A stretch of 64,000 nt of DNA, from the NCBI RefSeq assembly GCF_010183535.1, contig NC_071328.1, forward strand, positions 7,936,001 through 8,000,000, in the 5' to 3' direction. Origin of the DNA: Caenorhabditis remanei (taxonomy: Eukaryota; Nematoda; Chromadorea; Rhabditida; Rhabditidae). Within the stretch, counting starts at the first letter, position 1, and each line of letters opens with the position of its first letter. Both the position numbers and the translations under genes were made by a program. Shown here piece by piece: positions 1 to 10,600 of the stretch. Under the pieces are notes generated by a model, which did not search any database, was not told the origin of the DNA, and worked only from the letters and a program-made list of their open reading frames with translations.

Positions 1-254
1 AAGGAGCCTTCGTGGAAGAGTTTTCTCACTCGAATTTTTTCCACCGTGTAGACAAAATCATTTCTCGATTCCCCGTTTTCTCGGTTTTTTCAACAAAATT
101 TCGTGTTTTTTCTTCTTTTTTTACGACATAAATTGAAAAAACACGAAATTTTGTTGAAAAAATCGAAAAAACGAGGAATTGAGAAATGATTTTGTCCGAG
201 AGGACTACACGGTGGGAAAATTTTGCGTGGGAAAACTCTTCCACGAAGGCTCCT
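1..254. repeat. 254-bp near-perfect inverted repeat (hairpin)
   Basis: The left arm begins AAGGAGCCTTCGTGGAAGAG and is mirrored by CTCTTCCACGAAGGCTCCTT at the right end. The arms converge on a short T-rich centre near 105-135. It lies in what looks like an intron of the FHA gene that continues upstream of the window. No target duplication can be tested because the left end is the window edge. Confidence 0.8.
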
Positions 255-262
255 TTTGAGCC

Positions 263-445
263 GAGACCCCACAAATTCCGAGGAAAAAAAACTCCTGGGA
301 AACGAACTCCTGGGAAAAAGGCGGAGCGAAGCGCTCTGATTGGCTAATCAGTTGCGCAATGTTGCTAATTAGCTTTTTGCAGCCAATCAGCACTTGGCTC
401 CGCCTTTTTCCCAAGAGTTTTTTTCCTCGGAATTTGTGGGGTCTC
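263..445. mobile_element. 183-bp MITE with 8-bp target duplication
   Basis: Terminal inverted repeats of about 25 bp (GAGACCCCACAAATTCC... / ...GGAATTTGTGGGGTCTC) are flanked by the direct repeat TTTGAGCC at 255-262 and 446-453. A second short inverted stretch carrying GGCGGAG / CTCCGCC lies inside. An 8-bp target duplication is the habit of hAT-type elements. There is no coding capacity. It sits inside the same intron as the 1-254 hairpin. Confidence 0.7.
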
Positions 446-648
446 TTTGAGCCGGGAAAACGGGAATTTAAAGCGTTTTGAGCGATTTTTTCCTGATGCT
501 CCCATGATGAAAGTTGCTCAGAATTTTCTGGGGTATCATAATCTCAAATAAAAAATATGACTTCAGTCCTCCTTCAATTGGCATGAAATCTATACAGACG
601 AAGTTCCAATGTTTAAAAAATATACAGATCAACTTTAATATTCTGCAG

Positions 649-1187
649 GTCTCTCGCCAACAAGCAGTCATTTGCAATGTGGCAGATGGTGAATTCAGTA
701 TTGAAAACATTGGCCAACGTCCTATGTATGTGGACAGCAAACCTCTTCCACAGATGGTTTCTACTTCTTTGAAACGTAAGAACATTTGGAAAAAATACAA
801 TTGGACGTGAGCATGATCTTACACTTAAAAAATCATAAATTCGAGTAGAATCACATTAAATATTTTTCAGACGGTTCAATAATCGAAATAGCTTCACTCC
901 GACTCATCTTCAGTATCCCAGTGCCACGTGTTCTTCATCCTCTTACCCGTCAGATTGCTTTCCAACAACGTCGGACTCAACAAGAGAAAAACAATCAAAA
1001 TTATCAGCGAAGTAGTCCTGGTGGCCTAGGTGGACCAAGTTCCTCAACTTCTAAAAAACCCCGTCCGAAACCGAATCCGGCAGGTGGTTCCTCCACGACT
1101 ACAGTACACAAATCAATTCGAAAAACAGATTTCGGAGAAAAGGAGCAGTTGGTCAAGGCTGTGCAAGAAATTTCACAAGACCCTTGA
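649..1187 (+). CDS. Microspherule protein 1 (MCRS1)-like FHA protein, 3' exons only
   Basis: Two exons, 649-775 and 871-1187, separated by a 95-bp GT...TTTTTCAG intron and joined in phase 1, encode the last 147 residues. The first exon opens with the C-terminal half of a FHA domain: VSRQQA, then IENIGQRPMYVDSKPL, followed after the splice by IIEIASLRLIFSIP. This is the arrangement of MCRS1, where VSRRQ and NEGKRPIYIDG occupy the same places. After the FHA come an Arg/Gln-rich stretch and a Pro/Ser/Gly-rich tail ending EISQDP. MCRS1 proteins are nuclear subunits of chromatin complexes (INO80, NSL) and the FHA binds phosphothreonine. The N-terminal region and the first FHA strands lie left of the window, so this is a partial gene. 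AATAAA overlaps the stop codon. Confidence 0.8.
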
Positions 1188-1402
1188 ATAAATTACTCAA
1201 TTGTTTTCTGTTTTCATCTACATCATAATGTTCATTCAGTTTTCTAGCTACTGATCTCACTGTCACATCTCCTGCATTTTGTGTTAATCCATCTAATTTA
1301 GATTCTTTTTAATTTCTTATTTCAATTTAAAATATATAAATGTAGAATCCTTAATGTCTGATTTCTGATATTAACCTCATTCTTCGAACAAAAATTCCTA
1401 GC

Positions 1403-1795
1403 TTAAATTTCATTTCTACCAATATTTCCCAGAACAGAATTATAAGAAGGTGGTGGCGGCTCTTTGAGCACTTCATAAGCAGGTGGGGGTGTCAAATCAG
1501 GCAATTCAGAAGTTCTTCTCAGGATTTCCATGTTCTCGTCATCTGAATCGAACACTGGCGGCTTCGGGGTTGACCGTCGTTTTTTGGACATTCCTTCAAC
1601 GCAGAGATAGAGCTGGAAAAGGAAAAAAAAATGTTGGAAAAATGTTACATGAATCTAGATATTTATTTCGGTTTCTAATTTCGAAATAAATTAAAAACTT
1701 ACGAAAAATAGACAAATGAAAAACATCGATAACACGATTCCGACACCTCGAATTGTGCTGTCTCTGGATATCCAGGGAACAGCATCAGAACTCAT
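1403..1795 (-). CDS. Small single-pass membrane protein with two PPxY motifs
   Basis: Two exons, 1795-1703 and 1612-1403, give 100 residues with an exact phase-0 join; the intron starts GTAAG and ends TTTTCCAG. Residues about 16-35 (GVGIVLSMFFICLFFLYLCV) form one hydrophobic membrane segment. It is followed by a basic KKRR stop-transfer and an acidic FDSDDENME segment. The tail contains PPPAY and PPPSY, two copies of the PPxY signature that binds WW domains, for example in Nedd4-type ubiquitin ligases. I do not recognise an orthologue by name. From motifs alone it resembles a small membrane adaptor for WW-domain E3 ligases; that role is inference. It is transcribed towards the MCRS1-like gene, with about 215 bp between the two stop codons. 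Confidence 0.7.
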
Positions 1796-2222
1796 TTTTT
1801 GGGGGGACTGCGATTTATATACCTTGATTTTTGTAAACAATTCAGAGAATTTAATAAACAAAAGAAGGGAACTCAGAAGATGTGGCCAGTTAGAGACACA
1901 CAGAAGCTCAGAGGTAGAGGAGAGCGCAGAGAAGCAGAGAAAGCGGAGCTGCTCATGTGTTTCTCAGCTCCCTTGAAATTGTTGCAGGGACCAATGGTCA
2001 TTCGACAAGAAACATTCTAAGAATGTCTGTCTGCGTGTCGGAAAATCCCAAATTTAGTTTTTTAAGTATAGAAATCTCAAAAATTCAATTTCTGCTTGTC
2101 AGCCAGTGCAGATTATTTCGTTCATCCAGAATCTGGATTCCAGATCTCTGTCGTTCTGTGTGTCTGTTTATATTGATGTCCGCTTATTTCCACTGTCACT
2201 ACTTCATTAACAATAAGCAACA
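1796..2222. other. Intergenic, probable promoter of the PPxY gene
   Basis: No supported exon on either strand. A G7 run follows the PPxY start codon, then a mixed AT-rich sequence reaches the stop codon of the zinc-finger gene. The short open frames here lack splice context. Confidence 0.5.
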
Positions 2223-3691
2223 CTACATAATTTTAACAAAATATTCGACAACACCTATCAAAATTTTAGAAATTTGTCTAGGAGAGAACTTGCTAGAATG
2301 TTTCGAAGAGTTTGTCCTCTGATAATGCCAATATTTTTCATTGTTCAAACGGTAATTCACATCAGCAAGGACTCGAAGCATTGTATGATAGATTTGAATC
2401 TGAAAATGAAGAATATACGGTTTCCGGATATCCGGAAGCTTTCGCTCACCACATCTTCAGGCATTTCACTATACGGAGCCTCTCTTGCGATATGTTCCAA
2501 CGCTTCTCGGAATATTGGAAGATATCTGAGCAGAATATCACGTTGATGGTAACAGTAAACGAATTGATAACCACATTTACAGGGAATCGCTGGTGAGAAG
2601 ATCTATAAATATCTGTATCTGAATGTTCGAATGTCCATAACACACACAGAACCTTTCTGTCAGTAGCTACACAAATGTTTGCTTCCACGTGATCCTGAAG
2701 ATCAGATCGTTGTTTGAACCTTCGATAACAATGTTCACAGTGATAGATACCCTGTAACATGGAGAAACTTCTTGAAATCAGATGTCATTTCTCACTTACT
2801 ATTGACCGTTCCTCTTGCGTCTTGTCGTATTTCAAGAAGATGTTGTAATTGAGGAGGATGTGACGACCATCCATCCACAAATGTTTCTGAAACTAGTCAT
2901 ACGGACAAACAGAAATACAGATAGACTCACGTAGTGATGTTCGAAGAAATGAGTGATTGTTTTCTCGTTATCATCGAATAAATGTTTGCACATTGGATCC
3001 GGGCACATATTATGTTTTCCTTGTAAATGAGAAGTATACTCCATACGGGACGACCATACTTTCTCACAGCATTTACAGACGTATAGGGGTTGCAGCTGAA
3101 ATTTAATATTGGGAGTTAGTTCAGTTTGAAGTAGAGAATCTTACATTAATGACATGTTTATGTCTACGATAAGATGCTCGTGCTTCCATATTTTCTGCTT
3201 CTACCAAATGGTGCAATGCCATTGAATACTCGGGAAAACGAATGCCGCAACAAAACAATTGACAGCATTGATGTTCCAAAAGATAATGAATTTTCGCATC
3301 AGTGAAATCAATGAATTTGAGAGAGCAATCAGAGTTTGGGCATGGTACAAACTGAATTCATCTAGTTCTAGTTATTGATTCGCGGATACTCACAAAATTG
3401 AAAAACGGCAAATCTCCTGTTCCATAATTTTTATCCAGAAATCCAGTGTATGATTCTAAATGAACGAATTGGTGCCAGGCACGATGATGTACACTTGGAA
3501 ACATTCGACGGCAGATTGGACACATTTCTCGCTGAAACATATACTTCATTTCCTACAGTAGTCTACCGTACCTGTCTCAACGGTGGGATTACTGTATCAA
3601 TGGGACTTCTTTCTACAAGACCGAACAGCTTCTCTTCGAATGAAGTCATTGACATTCGACCCAAAATATCTTGTTCAGCATCATCGTCCAT
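2223..3691 (-). CDS. C2H2 zinc-finger protein, eight exons
   Basis: Exons 3691-3572, 3531-3394, 3351-3145, 3095-2931, 2886-2800, 2751-2646, 2589-2450 and 2399-2223 join in frame to about 379 residues. The start is MDDDAEQDILGRM. C2H2-like units recur: CPICRRMF...H...H (exon 2), CPNSDC...H...H (exon 3), CKCC...H...H and CPDPMC...H...H (exon 4), CEHCYRRF...H (exon 6), then CKCGYQFVYC. Some units have irregular spacing, as in nematode-specific multi-finger proteins. The weakest splice is the exon 6 donor (T|GTGTGT), chosen because only phase 1 keeps the frame into CKCGYQF. A well-composed open frame at 3825-3646 starts upstream (MKRKCVTFSELL) and runs over the chosen start in another frame; it could be an alternative first exon or an upstream ORF. 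Likely nuclear; DNA or RNA target unknown. Confidence 0.75.
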
Positions 3692-4060
3692 TGTTTAAGA
3701 CAACTTTTTAGGAAGTTTAAAGTGAAAATATTGAGTTGTTCAATGTCTCCTTTTATGGTTGTCATATCAAGTTTCCGATCTAGAAGTTCCGAGAAAGTCA
3801 CACATTTTCTCTTCATTATTTTAGTAAAAAATGATTGAAGAGATGAAACTGCTAGATAAGGAAGGTGAAAAGACAACAATTAGGGTATTATTAGCAGTTC
3901 TTAGAGTAATAAGCCCCGCCCATTTCACAGGTTTGTGAATGAGAAGATCAACAGGGTTACGGTTGAGACGATGGGACTGAGGGACGAAAAAAGAGAAGAA
4001 AAAGAACAAATAAACAATTTCTTAACTCTTGACAAGAAAGTTCAAACTACAAGGAGAAAT

Positions 4061-4502
4061 TCAAGGTACAAGAAAAGTACAGTCTGAAAATATCAATGCT
4101 CCTTGCAAAAAGTTTTCGAATATGTAGTTTGTCAGGTTTCTTCCAGATTTGAAGTTAAAAAAACCGACAACAGGTTTACTGAGATGTGTGTCCTCTACCA
4201 AAATTATTTCGAAGTGAACATCTGTAAATAGTGATTGATGGAAAAACGGCTGTAACTCGGTCAGTAGGTCGAATATTGAGGATCTCGCTGAATGAACAAC
4301 GAATTTCATGATGTTGCTTTCAGGAAAGACATGCATATTTTTTAGATAGTTTGTCAGGATTCACTTTTTCTTTACGAAACTTTGAATCAAATTCATGCCG
4401 TTCCATTTGATACGGAGGCAATCTGAAGTGTAAAACAGTTGGGAAATGCAGATTTGCGAAACTCTCACTGTTACTCGGGTATGTTTCAGACATATTTCTC
4501 AT
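4061..4502 (-). pseudogene. Possible decayed gene in two frames, unrecognised
   Basis: Two open frames overlap end to end on the minus strand: MSETYPSNSESFANLHF... from about 4493 to 4320, then ...HSARSSIFDLLTELQPF... to CTFLVP at 4061. Composition looks coding, and the second frame has the alternating hydrophobic pattern of F-box-associated domains. No splice pair joins them; a one-base frameshift near 4320-4335 would. I do not recognise a family, so this is a guess at a degenerate gene between the zinc-finger gene and flp-33. Confidence 0.3.
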
Positions 4503-5687
4503 TCAACTATGTTGCGGAATAAACTAGATGTTTGAATTTTAAACGGAGGGGACGGGTACCTTGCTCCATTTGATGTCCCAATTCCGATTGCAGAAATTTC
4601 CCTCTCCTTTTCTGTAATGCATACTTTTAAAACTATCTTCATCATACTTTCTCGATATGACTTGATCTTCTGATTCTTCCGAAATGAACTTTGTTCCGAA
4701 TACTATTTTTCATTTAATCCCGGTCACACCTAATTCGTATTTTTCTAACGACTTTCGAGATACTGATTACCAATTTTTCCGAGAAATCGCGTGATCTCGG
4801 TTCCGGTCGTGTCACCGGAACGGAGTTGATCTCAAAGATCCCGGTAACTGAAACAATGGATACAGAAGCTACGGACCATCAAAATTCAGGAATTTCGTCA
4901 TGCTCCATCACCTGATGACCTCAAATCTTGTCTCTATTCTATCTACCCACTTTTCCGGACCACTTTCGTATTACTGCTGTTTTTTGTCTTGGTCCCTGCT
5001 CTCCTTTCTCTCAACGTCTCCATTGCACAACCCATTAAAAGCTCATAACATACAGAGCAATTACCTTCTCTCTCCGACTTGTCACCGACTTGATTGAGAT
5101 TTGCGACATTCCTTCGGAGCCAAGCTCCGCCCCCCAGGTAATTGTTTCCTGGATATGTGCGTGTTTGGAAAAAAGGCATAGTGACGAAGTTGAATGGTAT
5201 AAAAGGGCCACGGAGAGAAGGTATTATTGTCTTCTCGAGTTCCGAGCCTTTTCTAAAGGGTTTCGTAGAGCGAAGGAACCAACAAATTCTTCGAAAATCT
5301 GAAATTTTCTGGAGATCCGAGCCTTCCGAGGTTTCGTTGATATCTAGAATGTCAGATCCCAGAGCTCCGAGCCCAGGTTTTGGGTTTCGTTGAGCTCCCG
5401 CCTGGAATGAAGACTTAATTAGGATCTGGATGAGGATTATATTAATCTGGAATTATCTAGAAGTGATAGACTCCTTAAATTGGTTCAAAAATGTAGATGA
5501 AGGAAGATTCAAGAAACATTCCATCTTTCTATTAACGAGTCCTAGAATGTAATTGAATTTTGTACTGAGCTAATAGGAAATCTCATGAATTCTCTAGATC
5601 TTCTTTTTCAACTTTTCTACTAGGTTTTCTTCCTATTTTATGGTCACCAATTTCACGATACTCATTTGCATTATCATCTCTTAACTT
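4503..5687. other. Intergenic stretch with a TATA-like box and GGTTTCGT repeats
   Basis: No supported gene. TATAAAAG at 5198-5205 would suit a plus-strand promoter, but no exon follows closely. Between 5235 and 5400 a phrase of the form TCCGAGCC...GGTTTCGT recurs three times about 50-80 bp apart. A CTTTTT/TCTC-rich piece lies at 4970-5080. Confidence 0.45.
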
Positions 5688-5693
5688 ACCATC

Positions 5694-5901
5694 CACAGGG
5701 GTGCAAAACGCAAGGTCGCTTAAACGCGCTCCGTCGCTCAGCGGTTGGCACGGTGCCAAAAACTGACTTGGCTGAGTGCCAAGTTCAAGTTTAGCGTGTG
5801 TTTTTTGTATATTTTGATGAAAAACGCGACGCACACGCATCGCGACTCGGCCGGTAATTTCAAAACTTTTCGTTGCGGACCTTACGCCTCGCACCCCTGT
5901 G
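5694..5901. mobile_element. 208-bp TIR element upstream of flp-33
   Basis: Imperfect terminal inverted repeats start CACAGGGGTGC and end GCACCCCTGTG; about 27 bp are matched with a few mismatches (AAAACGCAAGGTCGC versus GAGGCGTAAGGTCCGC). The direct repeat ACCATC abuts both ends (5688-5693 and 5902-5907), consistent with a target duplication. It is GC-richer than its flanks, is non-coding, and ends 71 bp before the flp-33 start codon. Confidence 0.65.
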
Positions 5902-5946
5902 ACCATCTTCACAACATCTTTTAATTACCCTATCAAATTATCCCAG

Positions 5947-5953
5947 TTTTCAG
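5947..5953 (+). promoter_or_regulatory. Candidate spliced-leader acceptor of flp-33
   Basis: TTTTCAG lies 19 bp upstream of the flp-33 ATG with no coding exon before it. This is the usual place for an SL1 trans-splice site in Caenorhabditis. An outron or upstream UTR exon is equally compatible. Confidence 0.45.
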
Positions 5954-5972
5954 GGTCCCCTGACACCAAAAC

Positions 5973-6452
5973 ATGCGTCTTCTCATCATCGTCGCCGCCA
6001 TCGCGTTCATCGCCATCTCCACCAGCCAAAGCGTCGCTGCTTACTCCGTCGAGCCACGTCTCGCCACCTTCAGCGATGGATCGGCTGCGGAGTTGGCTCG
6101 CCAGGCTCGTAACAACGAGCTCGAGTTCATCAAGTAAGTTTTCCACCAGATTATACAGAATTTCAGAGACTAGAGGTAGTAAAACATTCAAAAACAGAAG
6201 ATCCATAAACTCTTGTTAGCCCTCATCTACATTTTTCAAAGCAGCCAAACGGTCAATTTTCTCACAAAGCTAACAGTTATCTGAATCAAATGAGAGACCA
6301 AAATGAAACCGTTTTGACTACATTTCTAAATTCTTTTGCTTTTCAGACGCTTCCTGCCAGCAAAGGAGCGCCGTGCTCCACTCGAAGGATTCGAGGACAT
6401 GTCCGGATTCCTTCGCACCATCGACGGCATCCAGAAGCCAAGATTCGGTTGA
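5973..6452 (+). CDS. flp-33: FMRFamide-like neuropeptide precursor FLP-33
   Basis: Exons 5973-6133 and 6347-6452 (phase 2 join, GTAAGT...TTTTCAG) encode 88 residues. Residues 1-21 (MRLLIIVAAIAFIAISTSQS) form a signal peptide. One peptide is encoded near the C terminus: it follows the processing site KERR, begins APLEGFEDMSGF and ends IQKPRFG before the stop, the Gly supplying the amide. This matches the C. elegans FLP-33 peptide as I remember it (C-terminal KPRFamide). The precursor would be cleaved at the dibasic site in dense-core vesicles of neurons and released to act on a GPCR. The codons are markedly GC-rich. AATAAA at 6664-6669 is the likely poly(A) signal. The upstream region is shortened by the 208-bp element just before it. 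Confidence 0.93.
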
Positions 6453-7677
6453 TTCTCTCCTTTCCCCAGTCTTCTTCAACTCGCTCTGTTAACTGAATCC
6501 ATGAAAATCTTTGAAAAATAACATCGAAAATCCATTCTTATCTTTCTTCTCGCTCTCTCTCTCTCTCTTTTCACTATTCTTTCCTCTGTCCTTTCTCTCT
6601 GTCCCCCATGTGTGTGTTTGAGATTATTCGCTCTCCTGAATGGATTCAGTCCTACTCATCTACAATAAACGATGATATTGTTTGAAAGATTTATTTGAAT
6701 TAAGAGAAAAAATAATTCAGGGAAAAATAAAACACAGATTTTTCATCACATGGATATTCGGACAAAACTTCAAAATGACCGATTCGATTCAGAATTCACT
6801 GCCATTTCCATAGTGCACTCGGTTTGTGCCTGATCTCCTTCCACACCATTTCGACGACTGGAAAAGTAGCTTTTTGAACTCAAAATGTCATTATTTCCCA
6901 TAAGAAATGCACAAAAATGACACAAAATTGACAAGAAAAAGTATAGTTTGTCCACTACAGGAAGTGCGTAATGTGGATGAATGTCAATTTGATTTGCTTG
7001 TCAGATTTTAGGGAATAATTGGTTTGCGGGTGCTCCGAAAATAGGATAAATATCTATGCGTTAGCATCATAATACAACATACATACACGTTTGGATTGGA
7101 TGAAGTACTGAAATAGCTCATGACGCACTCACGAGAGATTCGGAACAAGATTGGTTAGGTATGGACATTTAAAGATAATACTTGAGATCGAACAGTTGGG
7201 AATTAGAGAAATTCAAGGTTTTCTTGTCTTAAATGCGCATCATTCAGGTTTATAAACTTAATTGATGCCTGAAGTTTTGAATGCCAGTCAGAATAGTCAG
7301 AATCAGAGGTAAATTTTTTCGCCTATTTTTTCTACAGAACATACATATTTCCGCCCCATAGCACAGCCAGGTTAATTTCGATGACTCATATTAACAGTTT
7401 TCACATATGTCACAGACTCCACAGTCCAAATTACACACTTCCAGAATCAGATACATGTTACAGATAGATATATTCTTGATAGATCACACAAAAACTGTAC
7501 GAAAATAGTGAAAATACAAGGAAAAAATTCAAAAAACCCGCAAGAACGATTGTGAGATGAGGAGAAAAATCAGTGTGGAAAAATGGAAAATGGAAAAAAA
7601 ATCGGTGCCGAGAAAAAGAAACCGGACACCTGGACAGGAATGGGTGATAAAAGTATGGAAAAATTGAAAGAAAAGAA
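6453..7677. other. 3' UTR of flp-33 and convergent intergenic region
   Basis: Contains a (TC)n run near 6545-6575, the flp-33 poly(A) signal, and AT-rich sequence up to the stop codon of the receptor gene. No exon-like frame is supported on either strand. Confidence 0.6.
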
Positions 7678-10600
7678 TCAAAAATCGCTGTGCTCACTGG
7701 TCATCACATGTACATAAACTAACGATTGGATCAGAGGTTCTGATGATTTTCGGCACGGACAGGCTCGGCGGAGTTGGTTTCGATTGAAGTGGAACCAGAG
7801 CCAGGGGTTCATGCAACTGTTGAGATTACCGAAGAACATGATGTACGTGGCAAATGTGGAATCTGAAAAATTGAGTTGGATTACTGTAGAAGCATATATG
7901 AGAACTTACTAATAGCTGATGGCCAAAGAGCATCAATGACTGATGTTATACAGAATGGAGCCCAGAGAACAAAGTTAGCAGCTACGATTGTCAAAGTTAG
8001 TTTCACGGTTTGGACACGTCGACGATCCAATTCCACACATTGCATAGTGGCACCTGAACGAATAAAGTAAGGACACTTCTGATGCTGTCTATCCAACTAG
8101 CCTTTATGATGAGCCTGCATTCCCCCGTTCTTCTCTGTTAGTTTCAAATGTTCCATCTTCTCTTTCATGTTATTTCTAAGAGAGCTACTGAATGAGGTAC
8201 TCTTCCAGACAGCTTTACAGACACAGAAGTACAAATAACCGGCGATTGCACTGGGAAGAAGCCAGACGACTGAGTTGAACAAGCAGACATAGAGCGGGTA
8301 TTGGTAAGGCTCGGTGTAGTTTTCATGACAGTCACCATCTCGTTTTTCAAAGAGATAAAGTTGAGGAGTACTGAAAAGTATAGCTGCAGTCCAAGCGATA
8401 GCCGAGTACAGGGCTGGTCGGTTGTAAGCAGAAGACTTCATTGAGGCGAGAGGACGACAAATTGCCTGGAAGAATTTCGATAAGAATTGATCAAAATACA
8501 TTTTCGACTAACCTGATACCGATCAGCACTGATAGCGACAAGAAGGAACGAGGAGGCGTACATTGGAATCACTTGAAGGAATTTGGTGAACTTGCATAAC
8601 CAATTTGGGCCGTAGAAGACGGGCACAGTAGCGGTGATGGCCATGGTGGGACCGACAGAGATCAGCGCGAAGAGAATATCCGCAGCACACATGTGAAGCA
8701 TTAGCATCTGGAATTAATGTGGAATTCAGAAAATGCTACGGTAATTTATTTTTTAAAATTGTTGAAAATCGCTCTTACTTGTACAGGAGTGACTCGTTTC
8801 CGTCGTAGAACTTTGTTGTTTTTGTAGATGACATAAATCAGAAGAGAGTTACCGAACAGTGTGATCAAGATAATCATTAGATGGTGAAGGAGCATAATTT
8901 CCAGAGATGGAGGCTCCATTGGCTGAAAGTTAATTATCATTTCTATGTAGAGGGCCTGTTAGAACAAAAGAGGACCATATCCATGGCATCCACCTCTTCT
9001 CATCGAATGACTCACCTGGGGGTCGGAGTTATTTATCGCTTGTTGCTCGAACATCTGCAAGAAACAAGTTATAGAAAACATTACAGAAGTTAGTCATTGT
9101 TCAGGAAATGAGAAAATCAGAGAGCCTTGACGTGTTCCCACGAAAGTTGTATTGTAGTGATCAGCTGACTAAGAAAACTAACATTTTCTCATGGGAAGTC
9201 ATGAACGAAATTCGAATTTCCTCCCAATCAAAAATAGGTTCGGATCATTGAATCATCTGAACTCAAGTTGAAATATTCCGATGTTTACTAAAAGATTCAG
9301 AAAAAACATTCAAATGAAACGCTATCGACATAAGAAGAATTCCGGACCAGTGGGTGTTTCTACTTTTTCTACTCAAGAGACATGTTTTTCAGAGAAAAAT
9401 TCTGTTTACAAATAATCAAATTTTCACCTTGAGCGGCTTTTGATTTGCTAGAAAAGTTGAAGAAAAAAGGTTGATTATATCAACAAATTCAGTTAGTGGG
9501 TGTAAAAAACATATTGCGGAGAGTGATAATATTTGCAGGAATATTGCTTGATTTGACTAGATGAAGGAAAAATTATAGGATACAAGCAAGAAAAAACGGT
9601 CGAAAAGACAAAACTTATGAACTACTGAAAACAGGTCATCCAAAACCCGGAAACAATACTTTCAAAATGTGAAGCTTCTCTCCATACCTCTGGAATTTAT
9701 AAAAATATTCATTTAATTTTGCCCCTCTTCCTCCGTTTCTGACGTGTTTTTCGATGGCTTCCCACCACATTGGCTCCGCCCTTTTTATTAAAACAACTTT
9801 ATGAAATATGAGGTCATATTCATAAGATGGAGAGGAAATGAGGAGGTTATAGGTGGAGGAAAAGTAGAGGAAAACAATTAATATACTATATAGACAGTAT
9901 CCTGTCTGTAACCGATTTGAAGACTTAGAAACAATTGGATGTACAGAAAGGGTGAATTTAGAAGGCGATAGATGTTTGAAATAGCGTCACGATGGTAAGA
10001 AAAGAAAACTTCAAAACTAGAGAAACGGGACATGCCTCTCTAAATAAAAAGAGCAGATCCCGAAACCTTCAATCCCTGTCTGGGCTGAACTTTTTCATAC
10101 TTCTTGAAATCCTTGGCATACTGTAACAGGTTACTTGTGATAATCGGACATCTTCCGAAGCTATGGTGTAAATAGGTAAGTGCTTTTCATAATAGCTGAT
10201 TTTTTTTCTTCAGGAATTAGTTTTGATCCCTATCATATGCATGTAGGTCTTGCTCATAACTGGATCTGCATAAAAATCCAAAATTCGAAAATACGGAAAT
10301 TCAAGAATTCAAGAATTGAAATGAAGGACGTAGCTGGTCAAAAAACAAAATAAAATTTATAATAATAAAAATGAAGGAAAGGCTTATTCTCTCTCTTGGA
10401 ATTCATGTTTTGTGCTATGTCTCCATGTCCCCCAGAATGAATGAAATTGGATGAATTCATTGTTATTCGGATGCCTATCTCTCTCTTTCTCTTTCTTCTT
10501 TTTGTCATACCACTTTAATTAACGGGGGGAAGGATGTTCTGAAGAGAGGATCCACTTCCGAAAAAGAGGCGGAATGAGGTGACGTGGCAGAGTTGATGAA

